Source of the DNA: Terriglobia bacterium
Lineage (GTDB): Bacteria > Acidobacteriota > Terriglobia > Terriglobales > Acidobacteriaceae
Assembly (NCBI GenBank): GCA_020073465.1
Contig: JAIQFC010000003.1
Span: 62,001-126,000 of the forward strand
Direction: 5' to 3'
Length of the DNA stretch: 64,000 bases
A model generated the notes under the pieces. That model ran no database searches and was not told the DNA's origin. It saw only the letters and a list, made by a program, of their open reading frames with translations. Below, piece by piece: positions 8,901 to 16,842 of the stretch. Numbering within the stretch: position 1 is the first letter of the stretch; the number at the start of each line of letters is the position of its first letter. A program made the translations under genes and the position numbers.

Positions 8901-10277
8901 TTAGGAGTTCTTCATGTTGATCACGGTTTGCATCATGGAGTTGATGGTAGAGATGATTTGCGCCGACGCGCCGTAGGCTTGCTGGTAGCGGACCATGTTC
9001 GCGGCTTCCTCGTCGAGCGATACTCCTGAGACGGCTGCACGCTGGTTGTTGAGTTGCTGTAACACCAGCGTGGACGCGCTCTGATCTGCCGAGGCATTGG
9101 CAGTCACGTTGCCAACATCGAAAACGATTCCGGAGTAGTAGTCCGTCGGAGTCTGGCCACTGACAATGTTCTGGTTGCGGAGGGCATACATCAATTCCGC
9201 GTTGCCGTTGCTTCCTGCCGTGCCGTCGGAGCTGGCGGCGATGAGCAGAGGATCGGTGAGGGCGACGGCGAAGCTGGCGGCCGCCCCCACGCCGGAAGCC
9301 GGCGGCGGAGTAAACAGGTTCACTCCGGTGGAGAGATTGCCGTTCAGATCGTATCCGCTGGTTTGCACCGTGTTGATGGCGGTGGCCAGGTCAGACGCCA
9401 ACGTATCCAGGCGGCTTTGCATAACGGGTATCTGCTGATCGCGGGTTTGAAGGACTCCGCCCAGCTGTCCGGAGACGAGAGTGCTGGTGATGTCGGCGCC
9501 CTGCGCGAAGACATGCTGATACCCGGATGCATCCCGCTGGGCGATAAGCTGGAAACTTTGCTGGCCGGCAACCAGTGCAGTGCCGTTCGCCGTGGTCAGC
9601 GTAAGCATGTTGCCACTCTGAATCACGGAGACATCCACCAGATTGGAAAGCCGGTTGATCAGGGTCGTGCGCTGATCGACAAAAGCGCCCGCAGTCTCGC
9701 CCACGTTCTGGAGACTGGCGATCTGCACGTTGAGCTGTGCGATCTGACCGGAAAGCTGGTTGATCTGCCCCACGGTTTGAACCACACTGAGATCCAGATT
9801 GCCGCGCTGGGCGGTGAGATTGTTGGAGACAACGTTGAATGAGGTCGCTAGATTCTGCGCCGTTGTGAGCACGCCCTGGCGAAGAGACAGGTCCGATGGT
9901 TTCACCGACAGCTCGTTGATGCTGTTGAAGAAATTGGAGATGGAAGTGCCAATGTCCCGGCTGCTGGTGGTGAAGTTTACCTGCGTCTGCTGCAGGGCGG
10001 ATACCAGGGCAGCGAGCTGGCCCTGGGTTTGCGTCTCCTGCTGGATGCGCGATTCCAGCATCGGATCGCGAACGCTCTCCAGGGTTTTCAGTGTGACGCC
10101 GGTACCCAAGGTCAGCGGGTCGACTACGACGGGCACGCTCTCCACCAGGAGGGGAACCTGGCGGGAGTAGCCGGGTGTGTTCGCGTTGGCAACGTTGTTG
10201 CTCGTGGCTTGCAGAGCGCCCTGTTCGGCGCTGAGTGCGCTCAATGCGGTGAACAGGCTGGCATTCAGTCCCGACAT
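8901..10277 (-). CDS. flgK: Hook-associated protein FlgK
   Basis: FlgK (HAP1) is the first junction protein between hook and filament. The 458-aa protein starts MSGLNASLFTALSALSAEQGAL, followed by the rod/hook signature NNVANANTPGYSRQ. A long helical D1 region and a beta-rich D2 domain follow. The C-terminus has GVSLDEEAANMVRYQQAYGASAQIISTINSMM, typical of the family. Length is near the short end for FlgK. It sits between the flgN-like gene and flgL. Confidence 0.95.
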   Translation of the reverse strand: MSGLNASLFTALSALSAEQGALQATSNNVANANTPGYSRQVPLLVESVPVVVDPLTLGTGVTLKTLESVRDPMLESRIQQETQTQGQLAALVSALQQTQVNFTTSSRDIGTSISNFFNSINELSVKPSDLSLRQGVLTTAQNLATSFNVVSNNLTAQRGNLDLSVVQTVGQINQLSGQIAQLNVQIASLQNVGETAGAFVDQRTTLINRLSNLVDVSVIQSGNMLTLTTANGTALVAGQQSFQLIAQRDASGYQHVFAQGADITSTLVSGQLGGVLQTRDQQIPVMQSRLDTLASDLATAINTVQTSGYDLNGNLSTGVNLFTPPPASGVGAAASFAVALTDPLLIAASSDGTAGSNGNAELMYALRNQNIVSGQTPTDYYSGIVFDVGNVTANASADQSASTLVLQQLNNQRAAVSGVSLDEEAANMVRYQQAYGASAQIISTINSMMQTVINMKNS

Positions 10278-10296
10278 AGGGAGTGGTCACCTCGTT

Positions 10297-10761
10297 TCAA
10301 GATGTCGGCGGCAGTGTCGCGCGCAGGAGGACGCGGGGCGCGTAGCTGTCCCCCGGCTCGGCCACCAAGTTCGACAAAACCACGAGAAAGCGGCGGGCGC
10401 GATCGATCAACGCCGCCTGGATCCGGGTCAACTCCAGCACACGCCGCGCAGCCGCCAGCACCTTCACCCTTAAATCGGGGGAGCACTCGAGCCATGCTGG
10501 CTGCGGCTGTTCGTATGCGACGAACTGGCGCGCAGGCGGCAGAAAGATTCCCAGAGCACGGCTCAGGCGAATCTGCTCCTCGCTACAACGCTCGATCGCA
10601 GCAACGTTCAGCGCCAGCAGCGCTTGCTGGCCGGCTCTCAAGCTCAGTTCCAGTTCCGCAAGAAGGGCGAAGGCTGCCGATGCCGGCTCCTCAATCCGCG
10701 CGGAGAAGGGGAATCGCCCGGAGGCTGCTTCGTGCTCACGCGCTGGAATCGGTTCTGTCAT
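10297..10761 (-). CDS. flgN: FlgN-like export chaperone
   Basis: Probable cytoplasmic chaperone for FlgK and FlgL. The 154-aa product is almost wholly helical. It has a FlgN-type core (FALLAELELSLRAGQQALLALNVAAIERCSEEQIRLSRAL) and a long second helix bundle around LRVKVLAAARRVLELTRIQAALIDRARRFLVVLSNL. Assignment rests on this pattern and on the location directly before flgK. Primary-sequence conservation in FlgN is low. A small ORF ends three bases upstream. Confidence 0.75.
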   Translation of the reverse strand: MTEPIPAREHEAASGRFPFSARIEEPASAAFALLAELELSLRAGQQALLALNVAAIERCSEEQIRLSRALGIFLPPARQFVAYEQPQPAWLECSPDLRVKVLAAARRVLELTRIQAALIDRARRFLVVLSNLVAEPGDSYAPRVLLRATLPPTS

Positions 10762-10764
10762 GAC

Positions 10765-10959
10765 TCATGCCAGGCTGTCGATCTGATGTTGCTCATCCCC
10801 GGGCTCGGCTTCCGTGTGCTCCTCCGCCTCCGAGGCGGGGCGACGCCGGTTCCTGGTCTCAGCATCCTTCCGCGACGTGCCGGTCACGACCTCGCGCGCC
10901 GCCGATGCCGGATGCAGACGGTCGGGAGTCAGGCGCGTGGATAGATCGCTGCTCTCCAT
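10765..10959 (-). CDS. Small hypothetical protein between flgM and flgN
   Basis: A 64-aa, highly charged and probably disordered product (MESSDLSTRLTPDRLHPAS, ending GDEQHQIDSLA). I do not recognise a family. It is reported because it fits exactly between flgM and flgN, with 15 bases before it and 3 after, on the same strand. No strong ribosome site is visible. It could instead be untranslated spacer. Confidence 0.42.
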   Translation of the reverse strand: MESSDLSTRLTPDRLHPASAAREVVTGTSRKDAETRNRRRPASEAEEHTEAEPGDEQHQIDSLA

Positions 10960-10974
10960 ACGGTTGCGTGCACT

Positions 10975-11286
10975 CTACGCGGCCGGGCCGGCGATCATGT
11001 GAGATAGCACTGCTCCCGCGACTTCTTCCGCGCTGCGGTGGTAGCTGCCGTTGATGAGCGCCTGCCGCAGGGCTTGCACCCGTTCGGAGCGAACTTCCGG
11101 AAGCTGCGCGGCCTGTGCCGCCAGCGCCTGTACCTGAGCGTGGGCGCCCGAAAACTGCGCCTGGTCCTGGCCGAGCGCCGCCGCTGCCGACGAACTGCCC
11201 GCGGCAGTCGCTGCCTGGGGGCTCGTGGTTCCGCTGCGGCTGCTTTCGGGAAGCTGCTGCGCTCCGTGATCGAGATTGATTCTCAT
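10975..11286 (-). CDS. flgM: Anti-sigma28 factor FlgM
   Basis: FlgM binds FliA and blocks class 3 transcription until it is exported through the completed hook. The start is the ATG at 11286 (MRINLDHGAQQLPES), preceded by GAGAGGAAC, giving 103 aa. The disordered N-terminal half is Ser/Ala/Gln-rich. The C-terminal sigma-binding helices read VQALRQALINGSYHRSAEEV followed by AGAVLSHMI, a close FlgM match. The gene leads its unit and has its own sigma28-like promoter, a feedback arrangement known in enterobacteria. Confidence 0.9.
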   Translation of the reverse strand: MRINLDHGAQQLPESSRSGTTSPQAATAAGSSSAAAALGQDQAQFSGAHAQVQALAAQAAQLPEVRSERVQALRQALINGSYHRSAEEVAGAVLSHMIAGPAA

Positions 11287-11404
11287 GGGGTGTTCCTCTC
11301 GCCTTGAATCTTGCCTGCAATTCAAGTATCGGCAGCGCGTTAAGAAACTTTAATCCTTTCCAGCAATTTTTCTGGAGATCGTCACTTCGAGCCTTCATCT
11401 CCTT

Positions 11405-11432
11405 GGATCGGCAGGACTTGCAGAAAACTTTA
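11405..11432 (-). promoter_or_regulatory. Predicted sigma28 (FliA) promoter of flgM
   Basis: Reading the minus strand: TAAAGTTT, twelve bases, then GCCGATCC. The FliA consensus is TAAAGTTT-N11-GCCGATAA. All eight -35 bases and the GCCGAT core match; the spacer is one base longer. It lies about 120 bases upstream of flgM, a leader length like that of fliC. Confidence 0.72.
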
Positions 11433-11471
11433 GCCAATCAGGGGACAGCGGACCCTCCCTAAAGTAAGTTT

Positions 11472-11771
11472 TCAGCCCTTACCTTCGTGCTCCCCCAAGT
11501 GCCGGGTAATCAGCGCAGCGATGCCGAAGCCTCCAGCGGCCGCGAGAGCCGAGCCCAGAGCCTGAGCGCCGAGGTAGTTGTAGTCATCGGCACCGGGAGT
11601 TGTGCTCTCCCCGGGAGCGCTGGCAAAAGTCTTTTCGAGCGACTCCAGCAGTGAGCCCAGCAGGTGAGCTTCAAAATCCTGCGCTGCCCGGGCGCCACGA
11701 TCCAGGCGAGGCAGCGGTGTGGCCAGCTCCGCCGCGGGAGTCACGAGCGTGGGCGAGATTGCGGTCGTCAT
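11472..11771 (-). CDS. flgJ: FlgJ-type rod-binding protein (no muramidase domain)
   Basis: A 99-aa protein with only the N-terminal rod-capping domain of FlgJ (AAQDFEAHLLGSLLESLEKTF, then GAQALGSALAAAGGFGIAALI). It would guide rod assembly. The peptidoglycan-hydrolase half of enterobacterial FlgJ is absent, as in many phyla, so another enzyme must open the wall. Its ATG overlaps the flgI stop by one base (TGATG). It is the last gene of the flgF-G-A-H-I-J unit. Confidence 0.86.
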   Translation of the reverse strand: MTTAISPTLVTPAAELATPLPRLDRGARAAQDFEAHLLGSLLESLEKTFASAPGESTTPGADDYNYLGAQALGSALAAAGGFGIAALITRHLGEHEGKG

Positions 11772-12892
11772 CAGATGACCTCCAGGTCTGCTTCCAGCGC
11801 GCCTGCCGCCTTGATGGCTTGCAGGATGGAGACCACATCGCGCGCGGTGGCGCCGATGGCCTGCAGACGGCTTACCAGCTCCTCCACGCTCGCACCTTCC
11901 TCGATGGCCACGTTGCGCGCGGGAGCCTCGGTCGTGCTTACCCGGCTCTGCGGCACAACCTCGGTCTGGCCGCTGGCGAGCGGGTTGGGCTGCGAGACGG
12001 CGTAGGCCGTCGTGACCTCGATCGAGAAGTTGCCATGGAGAATCGAGACCGCAGCCAGGCGGACGTCCTGGCCCAGCACAACCGTTCCCGTACGCTCGTT
12101 GACCACCACCTTGGCGCGGCGGCGTACGCGGACTTCCAGATTCTCGACCCGCGCCAGCAGCGCCGGAATGAGCCGGGGATCGTCCGGCGCCTGAATCTCA
12201 ACCCGGCGGCTATCCACCACGCGGGCCGAAGTGGACGCCAGCTCGCGATTGATCGCGCAGGACACTTCTTCGGCAGTCGAGAAGTTCGCTTCATCGAGCA
12301 GCAGGCTCAGTTGCTGCAGTTTGCCGAGGTCGACCGAGCTGTCCCGTTCGATCAGCGCCCCGCCGGGAACGCGGCCCACGGTGGGATGATTCACCTGCTT
12401 CGAGTTCGTCGCCGATCCCACGCTGTAGCCTCCAACCACGAGGGGTCCCTGCGCGGCTGCGTAGACCTGGCCGTCGGCGGCGTAGAGTGGCGTGAGCAGG
12501 AGCAGTCCCCCTTCAAGACTGCGGGCGTCGCCGCTGGAGGAAACCATCACATCGAGGTGCATGCCCGGCCGCGCGAATGGAGGCAGATTGGCGGTCACGA
12601 ACACGGCAGCGACGTTGTTGACCCGCACCGAAGCGCTCGGAATCTGCACTCCCATGCGCGCCAGAATGCTGGCCAGCGTCTGCACCGTGAAGAAAGTCTG
12701 CTGGCGGTCTCCGGTACCCTTGAGCCCGACCACCAGGCCGTAGCCGATGAGCGAATTGTCGCGCACGCCTTCGACGGTGGCCACATCGCGGATGAGGACT
12801 TTGTGGCTCTGGCGGTCCGTACCCGCGTACCCGAGGATGGAAGCCGCTGCGATCAGTCCGAGGAGCGGGAGCTGCAGGCAAAATCGACGCAT
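11771..12892 (-). CDS. flgI: Flagellar P-ring protein FlgI
   Basis: FlgI forms the periplasmic P-ring, the bushing around the distal rod. The 373-aa precursor has a Sec signal peptide (LPLLGLIAAASILGYAG, cleavage near residue 24). The conserved FlgI N-terminus follows: VEGVRDNSLIGYGLVVGLKGTGD and FTVQTLASILARMG. The family pattern continues to the C-terminus, SVEELVSRLQAIGATARDVVSILQAIKAAGAL. A P-ring implies a Gram-negative envelope. It lies nine bases after flgH and overlaps flgJ. Confidence 0.96.
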   Translation of the reverse strand: MRRFCLQLPLLGLIAAASILGYAGTDRQSHKVLIRDVATVEGVRDNSLIGYGLVVGLKGTGDRQQTFFTVQTLASILARMGVQIPSASVRVNNVAAVFVTANLPPFARPGMHLDVMVSSSGDARSLEGGLLLLTPLYAADGQVYAAAQGPLVVGGYSVGSATNSKQVNHPTVGRVPGGALIERDSSVDLGKLQQLSLLLDEANFSTAEEVSCAINRELASTSARVVDSRRVEIQAPDDPRLIPALLARVENLEVRVRRRAKVVVNERTGTVVLGQDVRLAAVSILHGNFSIEVTTAYAVSQPNPLASGQTEVVPQSRVSTTEAPARNVAIEEGASVEELVSRLQAIGATARDVVSILQAIKAAGALEADLEVI

Positions 12893-12901
12893 AGTGTTTT
12901 C

Positions 12902-13639
12902 CTAGAAACCTACGATCCGCAGAATCCATTTCACGATCGGGTTCGGGGGCCGAGTGCCCTCGCTGATGACGCCTTTGCCCTTCACTTCGATCTCAAGATC
13001 GCCGACGTTGTTCGAGGCAACAATGTTGGCGGCGTCGAGATCACCGGGGCGGACCAGCCCGCGGAGGATCACTGTCTCGTGCTGGTTGTTCATCGTGATC
13101 TGCCGTTCGGCTTCGACCACCAGCGTTCCCGTGGGCAGGACCGCGGCCACGCGTCCGGTCAGAGTTGTGCTCAGCGAAGTTTGCGACGTGGCCTGGGCCT
13201 TGCCCGAGAGTACCTGCGTGGAACTCGGAGAGAACAAATTCTGTACGCCGCTGGTCTTGATGTGACCGCCGAGTGCGCTGATGCCGGAATTCGCCGAGAA
13301 ACTGCGATTCGAGGAAACATTGCCGGCACTGGTCGCGGAAAGGTTCTGGGCCACGCTGATGGTGACGAGGTCGCCGACGCGGGAGGCCTTGTAGTCGGTC
13401 ACCATGTTGGCCAGGCGTCCGGTATCACTCCAGAGGCTCCCGGGGGTGGCCGCCGCCATGGCCGGAGCTTTGCCCGATACCCGCAGGAGATAGTTCGCCA
13501 GCCCGTCGTTCTTGGTGGGCTGGTTTTTGGCCCGCCCGTGCATGAACGATGCCAGCAGGACAAAGCACAGGATTGCCAGGGTGATCGTTCGCGCCCGGCC
13601 CTGCTCCACGGTTCCAGTCAATCTGGGTATTGTTTTCAT
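12902..13639 (-). CDS. flgH: Flagellar L-ring protein FlgH
   Basis: FlgH forms the outer-membrane L-ring. The start is the ATG at 13639 (MKTIPRLTGTVEQGRART), overlapping the flgA stop by four bases; the track's upstream 114 residues lie in flgA. The 245-aa product has a hydrophobic N-terminal segment (ITLAILCFVLLASFMHG). FlgH core motifs follow: SLWSDTGRLANMVTDYKASRVGDLVTI, GTLVVEAERQITMNNQHETV and LRGLVRPGDLDAANIVASN. The usual lipobox cysteine at the end of the signal peptide is not evident, which is odd for this lipoprotein family. Confidence 0.93.
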   Translation of the reverse strand: MKTIPRLTGTVEQGRARTITLAILCFVLLASFMHGRAKNQPTKNDGLANYLLRVSGKAPAMAAATPGSLWSDTGRLANMVTDYKASRVGDLVTISVAQNLSATSAGNVSSNRSFSANSGISALGGHIKTSGVQNLFSPSSTQVLSGKAQATSQTSLSTTLTGRVAAVLPTGTLVVEAERQITMNNQHETVILRGLVRPGDLDAANIVASNNVGDLEIEVKGKGVISEGTRPPNPIVKWILRIVGF

Positions 13640-14553
13640 AGGCTCGCTCGCAGTACTCCTGCACTCTCGACTTCTGCACGCAGCACGCGGCTTCCGTTCC
13701 TGACCCGGACCCGCACCGAATCTCCGCGACTCCCGCGGTCGAGACAGATCACGGGCAGTACAACGCGAATGCCGTCCCGCTCCCACAGAAGCCTTGCCAT
13801 CTGCCCCGGCCGAACCAGCAGTGGTGTGCTTGGCCGGCTGGGGACGATTCCCGGCACGCGTGAAGTTGGCAGCCGGGTTGACGACCCGCGGGATCGGGAT
13901 ACCGTGCTTAGAACCGCAGCCTGCTCCCCGGAAACTTTTTCGTGAACCAGAAAGGGCACGCAATCGTGACGGTCGCGGCACCGCACGGAAAATTCCAGGC
14001 TGCGGGAAGCCGGATCCTGGAAGCGCCTGTCGAGTTCAAGCACAGCGGCTGCGGGCACGCGATCCGCCACACCGCAGTCGAAGTTGCCGGGTGAGAGAAA
14101 CTCGCTGCCTGGCCCTTCCGAGCCGCCGGAATCAGTTCCCGCACCGGGCAGCTGGCCGCGAAGCATCGCCACGATCTGGCGCGCGATATCCGCGCAGGAC
14201 ATGCGCGCATCCCTGCGCCGCAGCCGGATGCGGTCGGGAACTCGAAATTCGGCCGGCGCTGCGGCCCGTCCCATGCTCGAGGAGATCCCTGCAAGAAGAT
14301 GGCGCACGCCATCACCGGTCAGAAGGCGCGCGCTGCCTGGCAAAGGCGCTCTTCCCAACGGCACCTGAGAAGCAGCCGCCCGGATTGCGGGGCAGCTCTC
14401 AGGTGGCAGAAGGTCCGCCAGGGACAGCAACCCATCCGGCACCTGAAGGTTGGGGCTCAGGACGATTTTCGAACAGCTTTGCTGGCCCGCGGAAGGCAGC
14501 GACAGCGTGGCGGAGAGAGTCATCAGACCGACAATTTGTAGAAACCGCTTCAT
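13636..14553 (-). CDS. flgA: P-ring assembly chaperone FlgA
   Basis: FlgA is the periplasmic chaperone needed for P-ring formation. The 305-aa precursor has a Sec signal peptide (MKRFLQIVGLMTLSATLSLP). The C-terminal SAF/FlgA domain has PLLVRPGQMARLLWERDGIRV, then the terminal GDSVRVRVRNGSRVLRAEVESAG, as expected for the family. The N-terminal half is poorly conserved. It precedes flgH with a four-base overlap. Confidence 0.86.
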   Translation of the reverse strand: MKRFLQIVGLMTLSATLSLPSAGQQSCSKIVLSPNLQVPDGLLSLADLLPPESCPAIRAAASQVPLGRAPLPGSARLLTGDGVRHLLAGISSSMGRAAAPAEFRVPDRIRLRRRDARMSCADIARQIVAMLRGQLPGAGTDSGGSEGPGSEFLSPGNFDCGVADRVPAAAVLELDRRFQDPASRSLEFSVRCRDRHDCVPFLVHEKVSGEQAAVLSTVSRSRGSSTRLPTSRVPGIVPSRPSTPLLVRPGQMARLLWERDGIRVVLPVICLDRGSRGDSVRVRVRNGSRVLRAEVESAGVLRASL

Positions 14554-14577
14554 GGGCTGCGATCCTCAGCGCGCTGG

Positions 14578-15369
14578 CTAGCGTCCCAGACTGTTAATGC
14601 CTTGCAGCATCTGGTCGGCGGCGCTCACCACGCGCGAGTTAGCCTCGTAGGAGCGCTGGGCCACGATCATCTGCACGAATTCATCGACCACGCTGACGTT
14701 GGACTGCTCGAGCATCCCCTGCACAATCGAGCCCAGACCTTCGCTGCCGCCCGGCGTGCCGATGATGGGATCCCCTGACGCGGTCGTCGCCAGAAAGAGA
14801 TTGCTGCCGGTACTGTTGAGTCCCCCGGGATTATTGAACAGGGCCAGCTGCAGCGAGCCGACCTGCTGCGCCGCCGTCTGTCCCGGCAAGGTCACGCTGA
14901 TGGTTCCATCGAGCGCAACCGTTACGGAGGTGGCGCCCGGAGGAATCGTGATCGCCGGCTGCACCGGATCGCCCTGCTGGGTGACCACATTGCCTTGCGC
15001 GTCGAGATGGAAACTTCCAGCCCGCGTGTAAGCCGTCTGGCCGTCCGGCAGAAGCACCTGGAAGAAGCCCTGCCCCTGAATCGTCATGTCGAGCGGGTTG
15101 CCGGTCTGGCTGAAGTCGCCCTGGAGCTGAATCACTTCCGAAGCAGCCGAGCGGGTGCCCAGTCCGACTTGCAGCCCCGCGACCATGGTGGTCTGCTGGG
15201 ACGCGGCCGCTCCCGGCATGATCAGATTCTGGTAGACCAGATCTTCGAACTGCAGCCGGCGCCGGCGGAATCCGGAGGTGCTGGAGTTCGCCAGGTTGTT
15301 GGCAACGTTGTCGAGATTGAGTTCCTGCGCCATCATTCCGCTGGCGGCGGTGTAGAGTGCACGAATCAT
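14578..15369 (-). CDS. flgG: Distal rod protein FlgG
   Basis: FlgG builds the distal rod. The 263-aa protein has the rod N-terminal motif (MIRALYTAASGMMAQELNLDNVANNLANSSTSGFRRR). It also has the FlgG/FlgF core (PLDMTIQGQGFFQVLLPDGQTAYTRAGSF) and the C-terminal rod helix (EQSNVSVVDEFVQMIVAQRSYEANSRVVSAADQML). The length is typical. It lies 27 bases after flgF and before flgA. Confidence 0.96.
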   Translation of the reverse strand: MIRALYTAASGMMAQELNLDNVANNLANSSTSGFRRRRLQFEDLVYQNLIMPGAAASQQTTMVAGLQVGLGTRSAASEVIQLQGDFSQTGNPLDMTIQGQGFFQVLLPDGQTAYTRAGSFHLDAQGNVVTQQGDPVQPAITIPPGATSVTVALDGTISVTLPGQTAAQQVGSLQLALFNNPGGLNSTGSNLFLATTASGDPIIGTPGGSEGLGSIVQGMLEQSNVSVVDEFVQMIVAQRSYEANSRVVSAADQMLQGINSLGR

Positions 15370-15396
15370 GAGATTCCTCCACTGGGTTTACGCCGT

Positions 15397-16131
15397 TCAG
15401 ACGCGCGGCAGGTCCTGCACCGCAGTCTGGTTGAATTGACTGTCGAAGATGGTGAGCGCGCGCTGCAGCATTTCCGCATTGCGCTGCATCGTGATTAACT
15501 CGACAACGCTCAACACCGGGCTGACATTTGAGCTTTCGAGCATTCCCTGGCGAACCGAAGAGCCTGCGGCCGGCAGCGCGGTACCGGCCGGTGCGCGGTA
15601 CAACGTGTTTCCCACGGCGGCGAGGGGCGTGTCTGGAGAAAACTCCGCCAGCCGAAGCCGGGTGACAACCGCCGCATCCACCGAGATGGTTCCATCAGCG
15701 CTGACCGTAACCGTGCCGCCCGGCAGGATCACTGGCCCCTGTTCACCCAGCACAGTCTCACCTTCACTGCTTACCAGCTGACCGGTGGGCGTGACGTGGA
15801 AGTTTCCGTTGCGCGTATAGAGAACACCGCGCGAGGACTGCACGGTGAAGAAGCCTGAGCCGGCAATGCCAAGGTCGAGCGGGTTCCCGGTTGCGCCCAG
15901 ACTCCCGGGAGTAGGATCGAGGCGGCTGCCACCAAGTACGCCGTAATCGTTCACAGCCGCATTAAGAGGATTCAAAGAGACCGCATTTCGGCCCGCCAGC
16001 AGCGAACGAAATGTTGCTTGCTGACCGCGATATCCGCTGGTCCCAAGGTTGGCCAGATTATGCGCGACTAATTCGAGAGCTTGCGTTTGCGCCGCAAGTC
16101 CTGCGCATGCTGCGTAGTAGCCACTGTCCAT
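15397..16131 (-). CDS. flgF: Proximal rod protein FlgF
   Basis: FlgF is a proximal rod subunit. The 244-aa protein shares the rod architecture of FlgG: VAHNLANLGTSGYRGQQATF near the N-terminus, NPLDLGIAGSGFFTVQSSRG in the middle, and SNVSPVLSVVELITMQRNAEMLQRAL at the C-terminus. It is shorter and more divergent than the adjacent FlgG, which supports FlgF. The ATG at 16131 follows a GGAG seven bases upstream. A sigma54-like element lies just before it. Confidence 0.9.
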   Translation of the reverse strand: MDSGYYAACAGLAAQTQALELVAHNLANLGTSGYRGQQATFRSLLAGRNAVSLNPLNAAVNDYGVLGGSRLDPTPGSLGATGNPLDLGIAGSGFFTVQSSRGVLYTRNGNFHVTPTGQLVSSEGETVLGEQGPVILPGGTVTVSADGTISVDAAVVTRLRLAEFSPDTPLAAVGNTLYRAPAGTALPAAGSSVRQGMLESSNVSPVLSVVELITMQRNAEMLQRALTIFDSQFNQTAVQDLPRV

Positions 16132-16157
16132 GGTTGCACTCCGTGCTCTGTGGCAAG

Positions 16158-16174
16158 AGCACGTCGGCCTCCAA
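16158..16174 (-). promoter_or_regulatory. Candidate sigma54 promoter of flgF operon
   Basis: Minus strand TTGGAGGCCGACGTGCT has GG and GC separated by ten bases, with TTGG at -24 and TGCT at -12, but lacks the CACG part of the consensus. The predicted start falls on a purine 16 bases before the flgF ATG, leaving the GGAG site in the leader. Weaker than the other sigma54 sites. Confidence 0.4.
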
Positions 16175-16278
16175 CTGGAAGGACCGCGATACGCCGGAGA
16201 AGACAGCTAAGTGCTTGCGATGAAACCTAGAACAGCGATGAAGAATTCCTAGGAGAATCTAACGCTGTCGCGCACGCA

Positions 16279-16321
16279 GAAGATCTTGCCGGGTCCCGAT
16301 GAAGCTCCCGGCAAAATCTTC
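16279..16321 (-). terminator. 15-bp hairpin after cheX
   Basis: Inverted repeat with arms GAAGATCTTGCCGGG and CCCGGCAAAATCTTC and a 13-base loop. On the minus-strand RNA the only mismatch becomes a G-U pair, so the stem is continuous. It lies 33 bases past the cheX stop and upstream of the flgF promoter region. It is a likely end of the fliL-to-cheX unit, although no T-run follows. Confidence 0.6.
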
Positions 16322-16353
16322 CGACCTGTGCGGCAGACCGGGAGGGATCCGCG

Positions 16354-16842
16354 TTAGCGATACACCTGCAACGAAAAGACGACTGGCGCTCCTTCAAAGA
16401 GCAGTGTGGTCTGAAAAGAGCCGGCCTCCGCCACCAGATGGAGAGAATAATCTGCTCCGGTAATTACGGCTGGGACGGAGAGCAGGCAACCGTCGCCCAA
16501 TCCGGCGACCTTGTTTTTGAAGTTGCCGGCGACCATATTGCAGATTTCACCGACGGCGTCCCACATCTGGCAAGCTGCCTTCTCGACGTCGACCCCGAGC
16601 ATCTTGGAAGCCATGAGTCCTGCCGACTGGTCACTGCAGCGGACCGTCATGGTCCCGTACAACTCACCGGTCAAGCTCACCATGGACGTAACGTTGAGTC
16701 CGGCTGGGTCAGGCTGCTTCGCAGCAAGGGTGAGGTGGGAGTCCAACATGAGCTCGAAGACCTCCTGCGCAGCAGACTCGAGCAGCGGAATCCAGCACGG
16801 GCGGCCTTGTTCCGAGGGCAAAGCCTGGTCGACCGCATTCAT
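16354..16842 (-). CDS. cheX: CheX-like CheY-P phosphatase
   Basis: CheX/CheC-fold protein expected to dephosphorylate CheY-P. The 162-aa product contains the family helix DAVGEICNMVAGNFKNKV, with the catalytic Glu and Asn in E-x-x-N spacing. Paired beta strands before it (LYGTMTVRCSDQSAGLMASKMLG) complete the fold. It overlaps cheY by four bases, so kinase target and phosphatase are made together. It is the last gene before a hairpin. Confidence 0.87.
   Translation of the reverse strand: MNAVDQALPSEQGRPCWIPLLESAAQEVFELMLDSHLTLAAKQPDPAGLNVTSMVSLTGELYGTMTVRCSDQSAGLMASKMLGVDVEKAACQMWDAVGEICNMVAGNFKNKVAGLGDGCLLSVPAVITGADYSLHLVAEAGSFQTTLLFEGAPVVFSLQVYR

Noticed and set aside
11600-13945. 781-aa plus-strand ORF opposite flgJ-flgI-flgH
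   Set aside because: Antisense shadow. The minus-strand frames match known flagellar families throughout, and the plus product has a composition typical of reversed GC-rich codons.
13640-13981. Upstream extension of flgH in the 359-aa ORF
   Set aside because: It overlaps flgA, and a classical ATGA junction gives the start at 13639.
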